Source: Microbacterium sp. SD291
GTDB lineage: Bacteria; Actinomycetota; Actinomycetes; Actinomycetales; Microbacteriaceae
Direction of reading: 5' to 3'
Assembly: GCF_017355365.1 (NCBI RefSeq)
Contig: NZ_JADIJR010000001.1
Coordinates: forward strand, 1-64,000
Length of the DNA stretch: 64,000 nucleotides
Shown here: positions 31,336 to 40,156 of the stretch, piece after piece
How the letters are laid out: each line of letters opens with the position of its first letter
Position numbering within the stretch: the first letter of the stretch is position 1
Position numbers and translations under genes: made by a program
Notes under the pieces: generated by a model
What the model was told of the DNA's origin: nothing
Database searches by the model: none
The model's input: the letters and a program-made list of their open reading frames with translations, nothing else

Positions 31336-32259
31336 TCAGTGAGGATCGCCGGGCACCCGGATCATGATCTCCTGCGCGACGGTGGCGATCAGGTCGCCGT
31401 CCTGTGCGTAGATGCGGCCGTTCGCGAGGCCCCGGCCGCCTCGCGCATTCGGCGACTCCTGCACGTACAGCAGCCACTCGTCGACGCGTGCGGGACGATG
31501 CCACCACATCGCGTGGTCCAGGCTCGCGACCTTGAGCCCTGGCAGCGCCCAGTACACGCCGTGCGCCCGGAGGATCGACTCCTGGATGGTCATGTCGCTC
31601 AGGTAGGCGAGGGCCGCACGATGGATCCGCGGATCGTCCGGCAACGGGGCCCGCATCCGCATCCAGACGGCCTGCTGCGGGGCGCGGCCCTCGTCGCCGG
31701 GGAGGAACAGCGGCGATTCGACGTGACGTACGTCCGCTGCGCGGTCGCTGAGCATCCGCGCCGTCCCAGGGGGGAGTCCTTCCACCCTGTCCTCGTCGCG
31801 GAGCAGTGCGTCGGGATCAGGCACGCCCTCCGGCATCGGGACGGCGTGCTCCAGCCCGGGGTCCGCATCCTGGAACGACGCGATCATCGAGAAGATCGGC
31901 ACGCCGTTCTGGTACGCCTGAGAACGACGGGTCGAGAACGACCGGCCGTCGTGGATGCGATCGACGGCGATCGTGATCCCCTGTGAGGCGTCGCCGGGGC
32001 GGAGGAAGTAGCCGTGCATCGAATGCACCGCGCGATCCTCCGGGAGCGTGCGCTCCGCCGCCAGCAGGCTCTGTGCGAGCACCTGGCCGCCGTAGATCCG
32101 GCCGGTGGGCATCGGGTGCGACGATCCCGTGAAGATGTCCTCCGTGGTGCGGGCCTGCGTCGAGTCGAGGTCGAGCACCGCCAGCAGCTGCTCCACGGTG
32201 CGGATCGCGTGCGCGTCCGGTTCGGATTCGAGTCGGCCAGCTGGATCGGTGCGTCGCAT
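31336..32259 (-). CDS. tesB: Acyl-CoA thioesterase II
   Basis: 307 residues, the usual length for TesB. The enzyme hydrolyses acyl-CoA thioesters to free acid and CoA in the cytoplasm. The sequence shows the double-hotdog layout: the N-terminal domain has GRIYGGQVLAQSLLAA and the HGYFLRPGD strand; the C-terminal domain has SLDHAMWWHRP (the family's conserved Asp-His) and ends in ATVAQEIMIR with the conserved Gln. The ATG start at 32259 has an AGGAAGG ribosome site. It is transcribed divergently from the hypothetical gene at 32311 and ends at the hairpin shared with the giant gene. Confidence 0.92.
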   Translation of the reverse strand: MRRTDPAGRLESEPDAHAIRTVEQLLAVLDLDSTQARTTEDIFTGSSHPMPTGRIYGGQVLAQSLLAAERTLPEDRAVHSMHGYFLRPGDASQGITIAVDRIHDGRSFSTRRSQAYQNGVPIFSMIASFQDADPGLEHAVPMPEGVPDPDALLRDEDRVEGLPPGTARMLSDRAADVRHVESPLFLPGDEGRAPQQAVWMRMRAPLPDDPRIHRAALAYLSDMTIQESILRAHGVYWALPGLKVASLDHAMWWHRPARVDEWLLYVQESPNARGGRGLANGRIYAQDGDLIATVAQEIMIRVPGDPH

Positions 32260-32297
32260 GGTGTTCCTTCCTGCGACTGCGGTGCCGCCGGCGTTGC

Positions 32298-32303
32298 TAG
32301 TTT
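32298..32303 (+). promoter_or_regulatory. Leaderless -10 box TAGTTT
   Basis: The TANNNT hexamer ends 7 bases before the GTG at 32311, so transcription would begin at or next to the start codon. It supports the GTG over any start further upstream, which would overlap tesB. Confidence 0.5.
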
Positions 32304-32310
32304 AGAGGGC

Positions 32311-32970
32311 GTGCCGCATACCCTCGTACTCGCCGATGCCGACACGTCCAAGGACGTCCTGACCTTCATCGGACGGGCGGCCCGCATCTCGGACGAGGGG
32401 GTCCGGCTGCAGGCCGCACGGGGTGTTCTCGCCCTCACCGCGGCCGCGCTGGCGCCGCACGGGCTCTTCGACCAGACGCCGACGATCCTGGCGATGCGCA
32501 TCGTGAACGCCGACCCTGAGCTGGAGTGCGACGTCGTGGTCGGATCCCTCTCGTCCACGGAAGACGAGCACACGCTGGAGTTCCCGGAAACGGGGCTCTC
32601 ACCCGCGTGGGCCGGCATCGCGCCACCGCGCGGCGAATGGCAGCAGACCGGGGTGCTTCCGGCGTCACTCGTGGCCCAGCGTGCGCAATGGGGCATCAGC
32701 GCCGTCGCCCGCGGTGCCACTCCCGGCGCGGGGGAGGAAGCCGTTCGTGCCCTCCGAGCCGCGATCTGGGGCGAGCCGGACGCAGACCTCGGCGATCTGC
32801 CGCGCGGCGTCGCCTTCGCCGCAGACGCGTTCGGCTTCATCTCGGGCGAGGAGGATGTGCCGGTCATGCGATCGGGCAGGTGGACCCGCGTCGCCTTCCG
32901 CCGCGGGCACGTGCTCGCCCGCGGACCCGTCGCCACCGGACTCACCGCGGTGCGGGGAACCGGCGCCTAG
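32311..32970 (+). CDS. Conserved hypothetical protein
   Basis: 219 residues from a GTG start. The frame stays open further upstream, but that part would overlap the divergent tesB gene; the GTG is preceded by a TAGTTT box at leaderless spacing. The protein is soluble with no signal peptide or membrane segment. It begins PHTLVLADADTSKD and has a central GEWQQTGVLPASLVAQRAQWGISAVARGA segment and a C-terminal GRWTRVAFRRGHVLARGP strand. I recognise no catalytic motif. Its stop is 10 bases from that of the convergent FAD-dependent dehydrogenase. It may be an actinobacteria-specific protein; function unknown. Confidence 0.8.
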   Translation: MPHTLVLADADTSKDVLTFIGRAARISDEGVRLQAARGVLALTAAALAPHGLFDQTPTILAMRIVNADPELECDVVVGSLSSTEDEHTLEFPETGLSPAWAGIAPPRGEWQQTGVLPASLVAQRAQWGISAVARGATPGAGEEAVRALRAAIWGEPDADLGDLPRGVAFAADAFGFISGEEDVPVMRSGRWTRVAFRRGHVLARGPVATGLTAVRGTGA

Positions 32971-32980
32971 GCACGCTCTT

Positions 32981-34639
32981 TCAGCCCGCCGCGGCGCGAC
33001 CGGCCGTCCGGCCGGAGAACAGGCATCCGCCGAGGAACGTCCCCTCCAGCGCGCGATAGCCGTGCATGCCTCCGCCGCCGAACCCGCTGGCCTCGCCCGC
33101 GGCGTACAGCCCTGGGATCACGGTGCCGTCGAGACGCAGCGCCCTGCCATCGAGGTCGGTGCTGATTCCGCCGAGCGATTTCCGCGTGATCACGTGCAGC
33201 TTCACGGCGATCATCGGGCCGGCCGACGGGTCCTGCAGGCGATGAGGCGCCGCCGTCCGGATCAGCCTGTCGCCGCGGTAGCCGCGCATCGACCGGAGCA
33301 TGCCGATCTGGGCGTCCTTGGTGAAGTCGTTGTCCATCTCCCTGTCCCGCGCGACGACTTCGCGGCGCACCAGGTCGACGTCCAGCAGGTCGCCGCCCGG
33401 GTGGCTTCGCATACTCTCCAGGAGCGACTCGAGATCGTTCTCGACGATGAAGTCGGCACCCTCGTCGAGGAACGACTGCACGGGGCCGGTTGGTCCTTTC
33501 GCCAGACGCGATCTCAGCAGCAGCGGGATGTCTTTGCCGGTGAGGTCCGGGTTCTGCTCGCTGCCGGAGAGCGCGAACTCCTTCTCGACGATCTGGCGCG
33601 AGGTGACGAACCACGAGTGGTCGTGTCCGGTCGAGCGCAGATGGCTCAGGGTGCCGAGCGTGTCGAAGCCGGGGAACAGCGGCACCGGCAGCCGGCGGCC
33701 CGTCGCGTCGAGCCACAGGGACGACGGACCTGGCAGTATCCGGATCCCGTGCCCTGGCCACACCGGGTCCCAGTTCCTGATGCCCTCGACGTAGTGCCAC
33801 ATCCGGTCGCCGTTGATGAGGTTCGCGCCGGCGGCATCGCTCACGGCCTGCATCGACCCGTCGACGTAGGCGGGGACTCCGGTGAGCATGTCGGCGGGCG
33901 GTGTGCCGAGACGCTCCGGCCAGAATGCGCGGACCAGGTCATGATTGCCGCCGATGCCGCCCGACGACACGACGGTGGCGCCGGCGGAGATCACGAACTC
34001 CGCGACCGTCTCGCGGGAGGACACCTCGCCGCGTGCGGCGGCGCTGTTCGCGAGGATGCTGCCTCGTGCCCCGGTGACTGCGCCTCCGGTCACGATCAGC
34101 TCGGTCACCCGATGGCGGGGGAGGACCGTGACCCTGCCCTCGCGCTCGCCCTGCTCGACGGCCGCGACGAACGGCGCGACGATGCCCGGCCCGGTTCCCC
34201 AGGTGATGTGGAACCGGGGGACCGAGTTGCCCGGTCCGAGCGCCCCGTAGCCGCCACGCTCCGCCCAGCCGACGACGGGGAACAGCCCGACGCCGCGTTC
34301 GCGGAGCCAGGCGCGCTTCTCTCCGGCCGCGAAGTCGAGGTACGCCTCCGCCCAGCGGCGCGGCCAGTGGTCCTCGGCGCGGTCGAAGGCGGCATTGCCG
34401 AACCAGTCCTGAGTGGCGAGGGCGAGCGAGTCGCGGATGCCCATCCGCCGCTGCTCCGGCGAGTCCACGAGGAACAGTCCGCCGAAGGACCACCAGGCCT
34501 GCCCGCCGAGATTCGTGCGCGGCTCCTGATCCACGATGATCACCCGACGCCCGGCATCCAGCGACTCGGCCGCCGCGACGAGACCGGCGAGCCCCCATCC
34601 GATGACCAGGACGTCTGCGGACAGGGGCGTGTTCGTCAT
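32981..34639 (-). CDS. FAD-binding dehydrogenase (flavoprotein of the fumarate reductase/ketosteroid dehydrogenase type)
   Basis: 552 residues from ATG at 34639, which overlaps the glbO stop by 4 bases (ATGA); the frame extends further upstream but only across glbO. The N-terminus is an FAD Rossmann motif (DVLVIGWGLAGLVAAAESLDAGRRVIIVDQE) with GWGLAG in place of the usual GxGxxG, followed by NLGGQAWWSFGG. The C-terminus carries the second FAD-binding segment GLYAAGEASGFGGGGMHGYRALEGTFLGGCLFSGR. This places it in the fumarate reductase/succinate dehydrogenase-like flavoprotein family, in the cytoplasm. The substrate is unknown. Being third in a translationally coupled set after a haemoglobin suggests, but does not prove, a redox link. 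Confidence 0.88.
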   Translation of the reverse strand: MTNTPLSADVLVIGWGLAGLVAAAESLDAGRRVIIVDQEPRTNLGGQAWWSFGGLFLVDSPEQRRMGIRDSLALATQDWFGNAAFDRAEDHWPRRWAEAYLDFAAGEKRAWLRERGVGLFPVVGWAERGGYGALGPGNSVPRFHITWGTGPGIVAPFVAAVEQGEREGRVTVLPRHRVTELIVTGGAVTGARGSILANSAAARGEVSSRETVAEFVISAGATVVSSGGIGGNHDLVRAFWPERLGTPPADMLTGVPAYVDGSMQAVSDAAGANLINGDRMWHYVEGIRNWDPVWPGHGIRILPGPSSLWLDATGRRLPVPLFPGFDTLGTLSHLRSTGHDHSWFVTSRQIVEKEFALSGSEQNPDLTGKDIPLLLRSRLAKGPTGPVQSFLDEGADFIVENDLESLLESMRSHPGGDLLDVDLVRREVVARDREMDNDFTKDAQIGMLRSMRGYRGDRLIRTAAPHRLQDPSAGPMIAVKLHVITRKSLGGISTDLDGRALRLDGTVIPGLYAAGEASGFGGGGMHGYRALEGTFLGGCLFSGRTAGRAAAG

Positions 34640-35094
34640 GTGCTCTCCGTTGATTCCTGACGTGACTGCTCCGACACGGCCTCGAGTGTCGGCCGTCCGC
34701 CGGGGACTGCTCCGATGCCCGAGGGCTCGAATGTGTTCACCATGGCATACGCCGCGCGCTCGAGGTAGTCCCACAGCGTGGATTCGTGCAGCGGCGAGAG
34801 CTGCGCGGCCTCCACGCCGGTGCGCATGTGACGCAGCCACCGATCACGCGCATCGGGGTCGACATGGAACGGCATGTGGCGCATCCTCAGCCGCGGGTGC
34901 CCGCGGGTCTCGCCGTAGGTCGTCGGCCCGCCCCAGTACTGCTCCAGGAACATCGTCAGCCGGTCCTCGGCCGGCCCGAGGTCCTCCTCCGGGTACATCG
35001 GCTTGAGGACAGGGTCGAGGGCCACTTCGCGGTAGAAGACGTGGACGATCTTCGCGAACGTCTCGTGTCCGCCCACCTCGTCGTAGAAGGTCAC
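34636..35094 (-). CDS. glbO: Group II truncated haemoglobin
   Basis: 152 residues from GTG at 35094, which overlaps the mscS stop by 4 bases (GTGA). The globin signature is clear: Tyr21 (B10) in HVFYREV, Tyr34 (CD1) in KPMYPEED, the FLEQYWGGP motif at 49-57, proximal His73 in RLRMRHMPF, and Trp86 (G8) in RDRWLRHM. These residues define group II (TrHbO), which binds O2 and other small ligands and is tied to respiration or peroxide/NO handling. A C-terminal tail of about 30 polar residues (ending QSRQESTEST) follows the globin fold. It sits between a mechanosensitive channel and a flavoprotein in one coupled operon. Confidence 0.93.
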   Translation of the reverse strand: MTFYDEVGGHETFAKIVHVFYREVALDPVLKPMYPEEDLGPAEDRLTMFLEQYWGGPTTYGETRGHPRLRMRHMPFHVDPDARDRWLRHMRTGVEAAQLSPLHESTLWDYLERAAYAMVNTFEPSGIGAVPGGRPTLEAVSEQSRQESTEST

Positions 35095-36158
35095 TTCCCG
35101 CTCCCGTCGTCGTTCGTCTTCTTGCGTCGCCAGATGCCGCGCTCTGGCACCGGCGGCACTCCCGTCACCGCGTTCGGCCGGGTCTTCGGCGGGTTCGCCC
35201 CGCGGACGCGGCGCGCGCCGTCCAGGCCCGTCGGGATCACGTCCACCATGCTGGGGATCGCGATCTCCTTCTCGGAGAGCGCGGTGCGCAGGCGCCGCCG
35301 CAGCTCCTGGGCCACGTCGTCCTTCGCGTTCGCCCTGGCCTTGATGACGATCCGCACGACGAGGGCGTCGCCGCCGATCGACTCCAGACCCCACAGCTCC
35401 GGCTTCTCCACGATCCGGGTGCGCCACTTCGGGTCCTTCGCGAGCCCCTGCGCCGTCTCCAGCATCGCCTGCTCGACGGTGTCGAGATCGGAGTCCGCCG
35501 GAACTCCGAGGTCGATGATGGCGCGCGCCCACCCCTGCGACATGTTCCCGATCCGGGTGACCTCGCCGTTGCGCACGTACCAGAGCGTGCCGTTCACATC
35601 GCGCACCTGGGTGATGCGGACGCTGACGTACTCGACCACGCCGGTGGCGAGACCGAGGTCGACGACGTCGCCGATGCCGATCTGGTCCTCCGCGACGATG
35701 AACATGCCGTTGAAGACGTCCTTGACGATGTTCTGCGCGCCGAAGCCGAGGCCGGCGCCGACGGCGGCGGTCAGCAGCGTGAGGGAGCCCAGCAGGCTTT
35801 GGTCGAGCGCATTCACGGTGAGCACGGTGGCGATGACGACGAGCATCACGTTCACGATGTTCTGCAGGATCGTGCCGAGGGTTCTCGTGCGCTGCACGAG
35901 CCGCATGTCGGCCAGTGGCGAGCGCTCCAGCGCCTGAGTGTCGTCGACCGCCGCCTTGCTCTTCGCGCTGTCGACGATCCGATGCACGATGCGACGGATG
36001 ACGATCCGCAACGCGAAGGCTATGAGCACGCAGGCGGCGATGATGATCGCGACGTGGAGCGCCTTGCCGCCGATCGTGGCGAGCACGTCGAGCAGGTCTG
36101 CCCACACGGTGGGGAGCTCCGTCGGTTCTGGATCAGGGGTGGTCTCGAAAGGGATCAT
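35091..36158 (-). CDS. mscS: Small-conductance mechanosensitive channel (MscS family)
   Basis: About 355 residues. Two ATG codons (36161, 36158) and a GTG (36164) are adjacent; 36158 is chosen because GGGAG lies 5 bases upstream. A periplasm-facing N-terminus leads into a membrane helix (ALHVAIIIAACVLIAFALRIVI), then a second (ILQNIVNVMLVVIATVLTV). The pore-lining helix with the family hallmark GAGLGFGAQNIVKDVFNGMFIV follows, then the beta domain (GIGDVVDL...VEYVSVRITQVRDVNGTLWYVRNGEV). A cytoplasmic alpha/beta domain and a basic tail complete it. The channel releases solutes on osmotic downshift. It is the first gene of the coupled mscS-glbO-dehydrogenase operon, downstream of pepN and an intergenic hairpin. 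Confidence 0.92.
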   Translation of the reverse strand: MIPFETTPDPEPTELPTVWADLLDVLATIGGKALHVAIIIAACVLIAFALRIVIRRIVHRIVDSAKSKAAVDDTQALERSPLADMRLVQRTRTLGTILQNIVNVMLVVIATVLTVNALDQSLLGSLTLLTAAVGAGLGFGAQNIVKDVFNGMFIVAEDQIGIGDVVDLGLATGVVEYVSVRITQVRDVNGTLWYVRNGEVTRIGNMSQGWARAIIDLGVPADSDLDTVEQAMLETAQGLAKDPKWRTRIVEKPELWGLESIGGDALVVRIVIKARANAKDDVAQELRRRLRTALSEKEIAIPSMVDVIPTGLDGARRVRGANPPKTRPNAVTGVPPVPERGIWRRKKTNDDGSGK

Positions 36159-36204
36159 CATCACTCCCGATACTAACGATCAGGCCTCTGCGCGGGCTGG
36201 ATGT

Positions 36205-36252
36205 CGGCAGGCTCAGGAACCAGGCACATGGGTCCCTGAGCCTGTCGAAGGG
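36205..36252. repeat. REP-like palindromic element between pepN and mscS
   Basis: Arms CAGGCTCAGGAACC and GGTCCCTGAGCCTG face each other with a short loop, giving a stem with one mismatch. The right 23 bases (36230-36252) are identical, on the opposite strand, to 57641-57663 inside the acyl-CoA dehydrogenase gene. The element abuts the pepN stop codon (36253-36255), so it may also act as a terminator or mRNA-stabilising hairpin. Confidence 0.75.
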
Positions 36253-38805
36253 TCAGTCGTCGGCGTCGCGCGCCTGGGCGGCGAGCGCCCGCTCGACGTC
36301 GGCCAGGTTCTCCATCACGAGACGGCGGAGCGCCGGAGCCGCATCCTGGTGCGCGGCGAGCCAGGAGCGGGTCGCGTCACGGAGGGGCGTGTTCGCCAGC
36401 GCCGTCGGGAAGAGGCCGACGATGAGGTACTGGGCGATCTGATACGTGCGCGACTCCCAGATCGGCAGCAGCATGTCGAAGTAGGCGGGAACGAACTCGC
36501 CGAGCACCGCGACGCCTGCCGGGTGCACGAACCCGTGCGCGGCGGCGCGCACGATCGTGTTCGGTGCGTCGTGGTGCTCGATGAGTGAGGACCATGCGGC
36601 CTGCTTCGAGGCGAGGTCGGGCAGCGCCGCGCGAGCCTGGGCCGCGAACTCGCCGCCCTTCGAGGTGTTGTCCGCTGCGAGGGCCGCGTCGATCGTGGCG
36701 GCATCCGTCGCGCCGATCGTGGCGAGGCCGACGAGCAGCTGCCAGTTGAGGTCCGCGTCGATCTCGAGCCCGGGGAGGGGCTCTTCACCGGAGCGCAGGC
36801 GCCCGACGATGCCGGCATGCTCCGGGGTCACCAGTGCACCGGCGAATGCGGTGACGAACTGCAGCTGGCTGTCGCTGCCGGGTTCGGCGGCCTCGGCGAG
36901 CGACCACAGCCCGTCGGCGATCTTCTGACGCGCGGCGAGGCGCGCCTCCGGCGCGACGTACAGGGTCGCGGCGGTGCGCAGCTGCGCGAGCGTCGTGCGC
37001 ACGGTCGTCGACTCGGACTCGCGGCCGATGTTGCCGAGCACGAGGTCGATGTATGCGGATGCCGCGCTCTCCGCGTCGCGGGTCTGGTCCCAGGCGGCGC
37101 CCCACACCAGCGAGCGGGCGAGGGGGTCCGCGATGTCGGCGAGATGCGAGATCGCGGTGGCGAGTGACCGGTCGTCGAGGCGGATCTTCGCGTACGCCAG
37201 GTCGTTGTCGTTGAGCAGCACCAGATCCGGGCGCTTCAGGCCGTGCAGCTCCGGCACCTCTGTGCGATCGCCGTCGACGTCGACCTCCGCGTGGTGGGTG
37301 CGCTGCAGGCTGCCGTCCTGCAGGCTGTAGAACCCGATGCCCAGGCGGTGCGGGCGGATGGTCGGGTAGTCCGCCGGGGCGGTCTGAGTGACCGCGAACC
37401 GGGTGATCGAGCCGGACGCGTCGTCGGCGATCACCGGCTCCAGGGTGTTGACGCCCGCCGTCTCGAGCCACTTCTTCGACCAGCTGCCGAGATCGCGCCC
37501 GCTCGTGGCCTCGAGCTCGGTGAGCAGGTCACTGAGCTCGGTGTTTCCCCAGGAGTGCTTCTGGAAGTACTGCGAGACACCGCCGAAGAAGGCCTCGATG
37601 CCGACCCACGCGGCCAGCTGCTTGAGGACCGATCCGCCCTTGGCGTACGTGATCCCGTCGAAGTTGACCTGCACGTCCTCCAGGTCGTTGATCTCCGCGA
37701 CGATCGGATGCGTGGAGGGGAGCTGGTCCTGGCGGTAAGCCCAGGTCTTCTCCATGGCGTTGAAGGTGGTCCACGCCTCGGTCCACTCAGTGGCCTCGGC
37801 GGTGGCGATGGTCGACGCCCACTCGGCGAACGACTCGTTCAGCCACAGGTCGTTCCACCACTTCATGGTGACGAGGTCCCCGAACCACATGTGCGCGAGC
37901 TCATGCAGGATGGTGACGACGCGGCGCTCCTTGACGGCATCCGTCACCTTGCTGCGGAACACGTACGTCTCGGTGAACGTCACAGCGCCCGCGTTCTCCA
38001 TCGCTCCGGCGTTGAACTCCGGCACGAAGAGCTGGTCGTACTTCGCGAACGGGTACGGGACTGCGAACTTCGACTCGAAGTACTCGAATCCCTGGCGGGT
38101 CTTCTCGAAGATGTAGTCGGCATCGAGGTGCTGCCAGAGGCTCTTGCGGCCGTAGACGCCGAGCGGGATGACGCGGCCGGAGGCGCTCGTGAGCTCGGAG
38201 AAGGTGGCCTCGTAGGGGCCCGCGACGAGCGCGGTGATGTACGAGGAGATCCGCGGGGTGGGCTCGAAGCCCCACGTGGCGACGGTCTTGTCGTCGTGCA
38301 CGATCGGCTCGGGCGTGGGGGAGTTGGAGACGACCTTCCACGCGGCTGGCGCCGTGACCGTGAACTGGAACGTGGCCTTCAGGTCGGGCTGCTCGAACAC
38401 CGCGAAGACACGGCGGGAGTCGGGAACCTCGAACTGGGAGTACAGATAGACCTCGCCGTCGACCGGGTCGACGAAGCGGTGCAGGCCCTCGCCCGTGTTC
38501 GTGTACACGCAGTCGGCGTCGACGACCAGGACGTTCTCCGCCTGCAGGCCGGTCAGCGTGATGCGGGAGTCGGCGAAGACGTCGCTGGGGTCGAGCTGCT
38601 CGCCGTTGAGGGAGATCTCCCTGACCTCGCGCGCGATCAGGTCGATGAACGTGAAGCTGTCCGGCGTCGCCGTGAAGCGGACGACGCTGCGAGAGCCGAA
38701 GACCTCGGCGCCCTTCGTCAGATCGAGGGCGACTTCGTACGACTGAGTGTCGATGACGTCGCGGCGCTCCTGCGCTTCGACGCGGGTGAGGTTCTCTCCA
38801 GGCAC
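36253..38805 (-). CDS. pepN: Aminopeptidase N (M1 zinc metallopeptidase)
   Basis: 850 residues, the usual length for actinobacterial PepN. The enzyme removes N-terminal amino acids from peptides in the cytoplasm. GTG at 38805 is chosen because GGGAG lies 7 bases upstream and the protein then begins PGENLTRVEAQERRDVID, typical of the family; the open frame upstream is in the divergent promoter region. GAMEN (267-271) is the exopeptidase motif. HELAHMW (301-307) plus the downstream NESFAEW Glu is the HExxH-x18-E zinc site. The C-terminal ERAP1-like helical domain (from about residue 520) is complete. It is divergent from hemH. Confidence 0.95.
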   Translation of the reverse strand: MPGENLTRVEAQERRDVIDTQSYEVALDLTKGAEVFGSRSVVRFTATPDSFTFIDLIAREVREISLNGEQLDPSDVFADSRITLTGLQAENVLVVDADCVYTNTGEGLHRFVDPVDGEVYLYSQFEVPDSRRVFAVFEQPDLKATFQFTVTAPAAWKVVSNSPTPEPIVHDDKTVATWGFEPTPRISSYITALVAGPYEATFSELTSASGRVIPLGVYGRKSLWQHLDADYIFEKTRQGFEYFESKFAVPYPFAKYDQLFVPEFNAGAMENAGAVTFTETYVFRSKVTDAVKERRVVTILHELAHMWFGDLVTMKWWNDLWLNESFAEWASTIATAEATEWTEAWTTFNAMEKTWAYRQDQLPSTHPIVAEINDLEDVQVNFDGITYAKGGSVLKQLAAWVGIEAFFGGVSQYFQKHSWGNTELSDLLTELEATSGRDLGSWSKKWLETAGVNTLEPVIADDASGSITRFAVTQTAPADYPTIRPHRLGIGFYSLQDGSLQRTHHAEVDVDGDRTEVPELHGLKRPDLVLLNDNDLAYAKIRLDDRSLATAISHLADIADPLARSLVWGAAWDQTRDAESAASAYIDLVLGNIGRESESTTVRTTLAQLRTAATLYVAPEARLAARQKIADGLWSLAEAAEPGSDSQLQFVTAFAGALVTPEHAGIVGRLRSGEEPLPGLEIDADLNWQLLVGLATIGATDAATIDAALAADNTSKGGEFAAQARAALPDLASKQAAWSSLIEHHDAPNTIVRAAAHGFVHPAGVAVLGEFVPAYFDMLLPIWESRTYQIAQYLIVGLFPTALANTPLRDATRSWLAAHQDAAPALRRLVMENLADVERALAAQARDADD

Positions 38806-38930
38806 AGCTCTACTCCCAGGGGTGAGGGGACGCAGCCGCAATCGTGGCGCAGTTGGCGCCCGCGGCAACCATGACAGCCTACGCCAGGGCGGCGGACCGT
38901 CTCGCTCTCCGGAGGTGAAAGGATGGACGG

Positions 38931-40115
38931 GTGACTGCGATCGAGCCGAAAATCGTTCCCTTTGCATCCGCGGCTGCTGCCGGCGGAGCACCGTTCGTGA
39001 CGACGCCCGTCCGGTACGACGGCATCCTCCTCGCCGGCTTCGGCGGTCCGGAAGGACAGGGCGACGTCATCCCCTTCCTGCGCAACGTCACGCGCGGTCG
39101 AGGCATCCCCGACGAGCGCCTCGAGGAGGTCGCACACCACTACCGCCACTTCGGCGGAGTGAGCCCCATCAACGGCCAGAACCGCGCGCTCAAGGCGGCA
39201 CTCGAGGTCGAACTCGCGCGTCGCGGACATGAGCTGCCGGTGTACTGGGGCAACCGCAACTGGGCGCCCTACCTCGAAGAGGCGGTGCAGGATGCCGCGG
39301 CGAACGACCACACGACCCTGCTCGCCTTCGCGACCAGCGCCTACAGCTCCTTCTCCAGCTGCCGCCAGTACCGAGAGGACTTCGCGCGGGTGCTCGACGA
39401 GACCGGACTCGCTGACAAGGTCACGATCGACAAGGTCCGGCCGTTCTACGATCACCCCGGCTTCGTCGACGCGTTCGAGAACGGCGTGCGCGAGGCCGTC
39501 GAGAGGTTCCTGGCGGAGGGCGTCGGCGCTTCCGAGATCCAGATCCTGTTCTCGACCCACAGCATCCCCACCGCGGATGCCGAGCGCTCCGGCGCCCGTG
39601 ACATCGACTGGGGTCCCGGCGGCGCATATGCGGCGCAGCACGAGGCCGTCGCCGCCTGGGTGATGGACCGCGTGCGGCAGGCGCTTCCGGCAGCAGCCGA
39701 CGTGCACTGGGAGCTCGTCTACCAGTCGCGCTCTGGTCCAGCGTCGCAGCCGTGGCTCGAGCCGGACGTGTGCGATGTCATCGGCGAGCTCCCGGCGCGC
39801 GGGCGCAGGGCGGTCGTCGTCGTCCCGGTCGGGTTCATGAGCGACCACATGGAGGTGCTCTGGGACCTCGACACCGAGGCCGCGGAGGCCGCGGAGGCGG
39901 CTGGTCTGAGCTTCGTCCGCACCCCGACCCCCGGCGTGTCTCCCGCGTTCGTCGCCGGGATCGTCGACCTCATCGAGGAGCGTCTGGACGGACGCCCGCT
40001 CGCCGAGCGGGGCGCCGTGACCGGCCTCGGCGGCAGCTTCGACGTCTGCCGCCCCGGCTGCTGCGAGAACATCCGCGCCGGCTTCAAGCCGGCGGCCGCC
40101 GGACTCGTCCCGTAA
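38931..40115 (+). CDS. hemH: Coproporphyrin/protoporphyrin ferrochelatase
   Basis: 394 residues from GTG at 38931 with GGAGG 15 bases upstream. It inserts ferrous iron into the porphyrin late in haem synthesis; in actinobacteria the substrate is normally coproporphyrin III. Visible motifs are the N-terminal LLAGFGGPEGQGDVIPFLRNVT, the HYRHFGGVSPING strand and the catalytic-His segment ILFSTHSIPTAD. Cys144 (in SSFSSCRQYRED) with Cys373, Cys377 and Cys378 (CRPGCC near the C-terminus) matches the four-Cys [2Fe-2S] set of actinobacterial ferrochelatases. It stands alone, divergent from pepN; a small hairpin follows at 40117-40135. Confidence 0.94.
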   Translation: MTAIEPKIVPFASAAAAGGAPFVTTPVRYDGILLAGFGGPEGQGDVIPFLRNVTRGRGIPDERLEEVAHHYRHFGGVSPINGQNRALKAALEVELARRGHELPVYWGNRNWAPYLEEAVQDAAANDHTTLLAFATSAYSSFSSCRQYREDFARVLDETGLADKVTIDKVRPFYDHPGFVDAFENGVREAVERFLAEGVGASEIQILFSTHSIPTADAERSGARDIDWGPGGAYAAQHEAVAAWVMDRVRQALPAAADVHWELVYQSRSGPASQPWLEPDVCDVIGELPARGRRAVVVVPVGFMSDHMEVLWDLDTEAAEAAEAAGLSFVRTPTPGVSPAFVAGIVDLIEERLDGRPLAERGAVTGLGGSFDVCRPGCCENIRAGFKPAAAGLVP

Positions 40116-40116
40116 C

Positions 40117-40135
40117 GCCGGAATCGGCATCCGGC
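40117..40135 (+). terminator. Short hairpin after hemH
   Basis: GCCGGA / TCCGGC arms of 6 bp with a 7-base loop begin two bases after the hemH stop. There is no T-run, so it is a weak terminator candidate. Confidence 0.35.
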
Positions 40136-40143
40136 ACCCTCAA

Positions 40144-40149
40144 TAGGAT
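40144..40149 (+). promoter_or_regulatory. Leaderless -10 box TAGGAT upstream of rpiB
   Basis: It ends 7 bases before ATG 40157. The alternative in-frame ATG at 40148 lies inside this box, which favours 40157 as the start. Confidence 0.5.
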
Positions 40150-40156
40150 GGAAGCC

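Noticed and set aside
34640-34840. N-terminal extension of the FAD dehydrogenase
   Set aside because: The extra 67 residues lie within glbO and are Arg/His-rich. The ATG at 34639 directly precedes the Rossmann motif and overlaps the glbO stop.
38806-38991. Longer pepN start
   Set aside because: The upstream residues are low-complexity and lie in the divergent promoter region. GTG 38805 has a ribosome site and gives the family's usual N-terminus.
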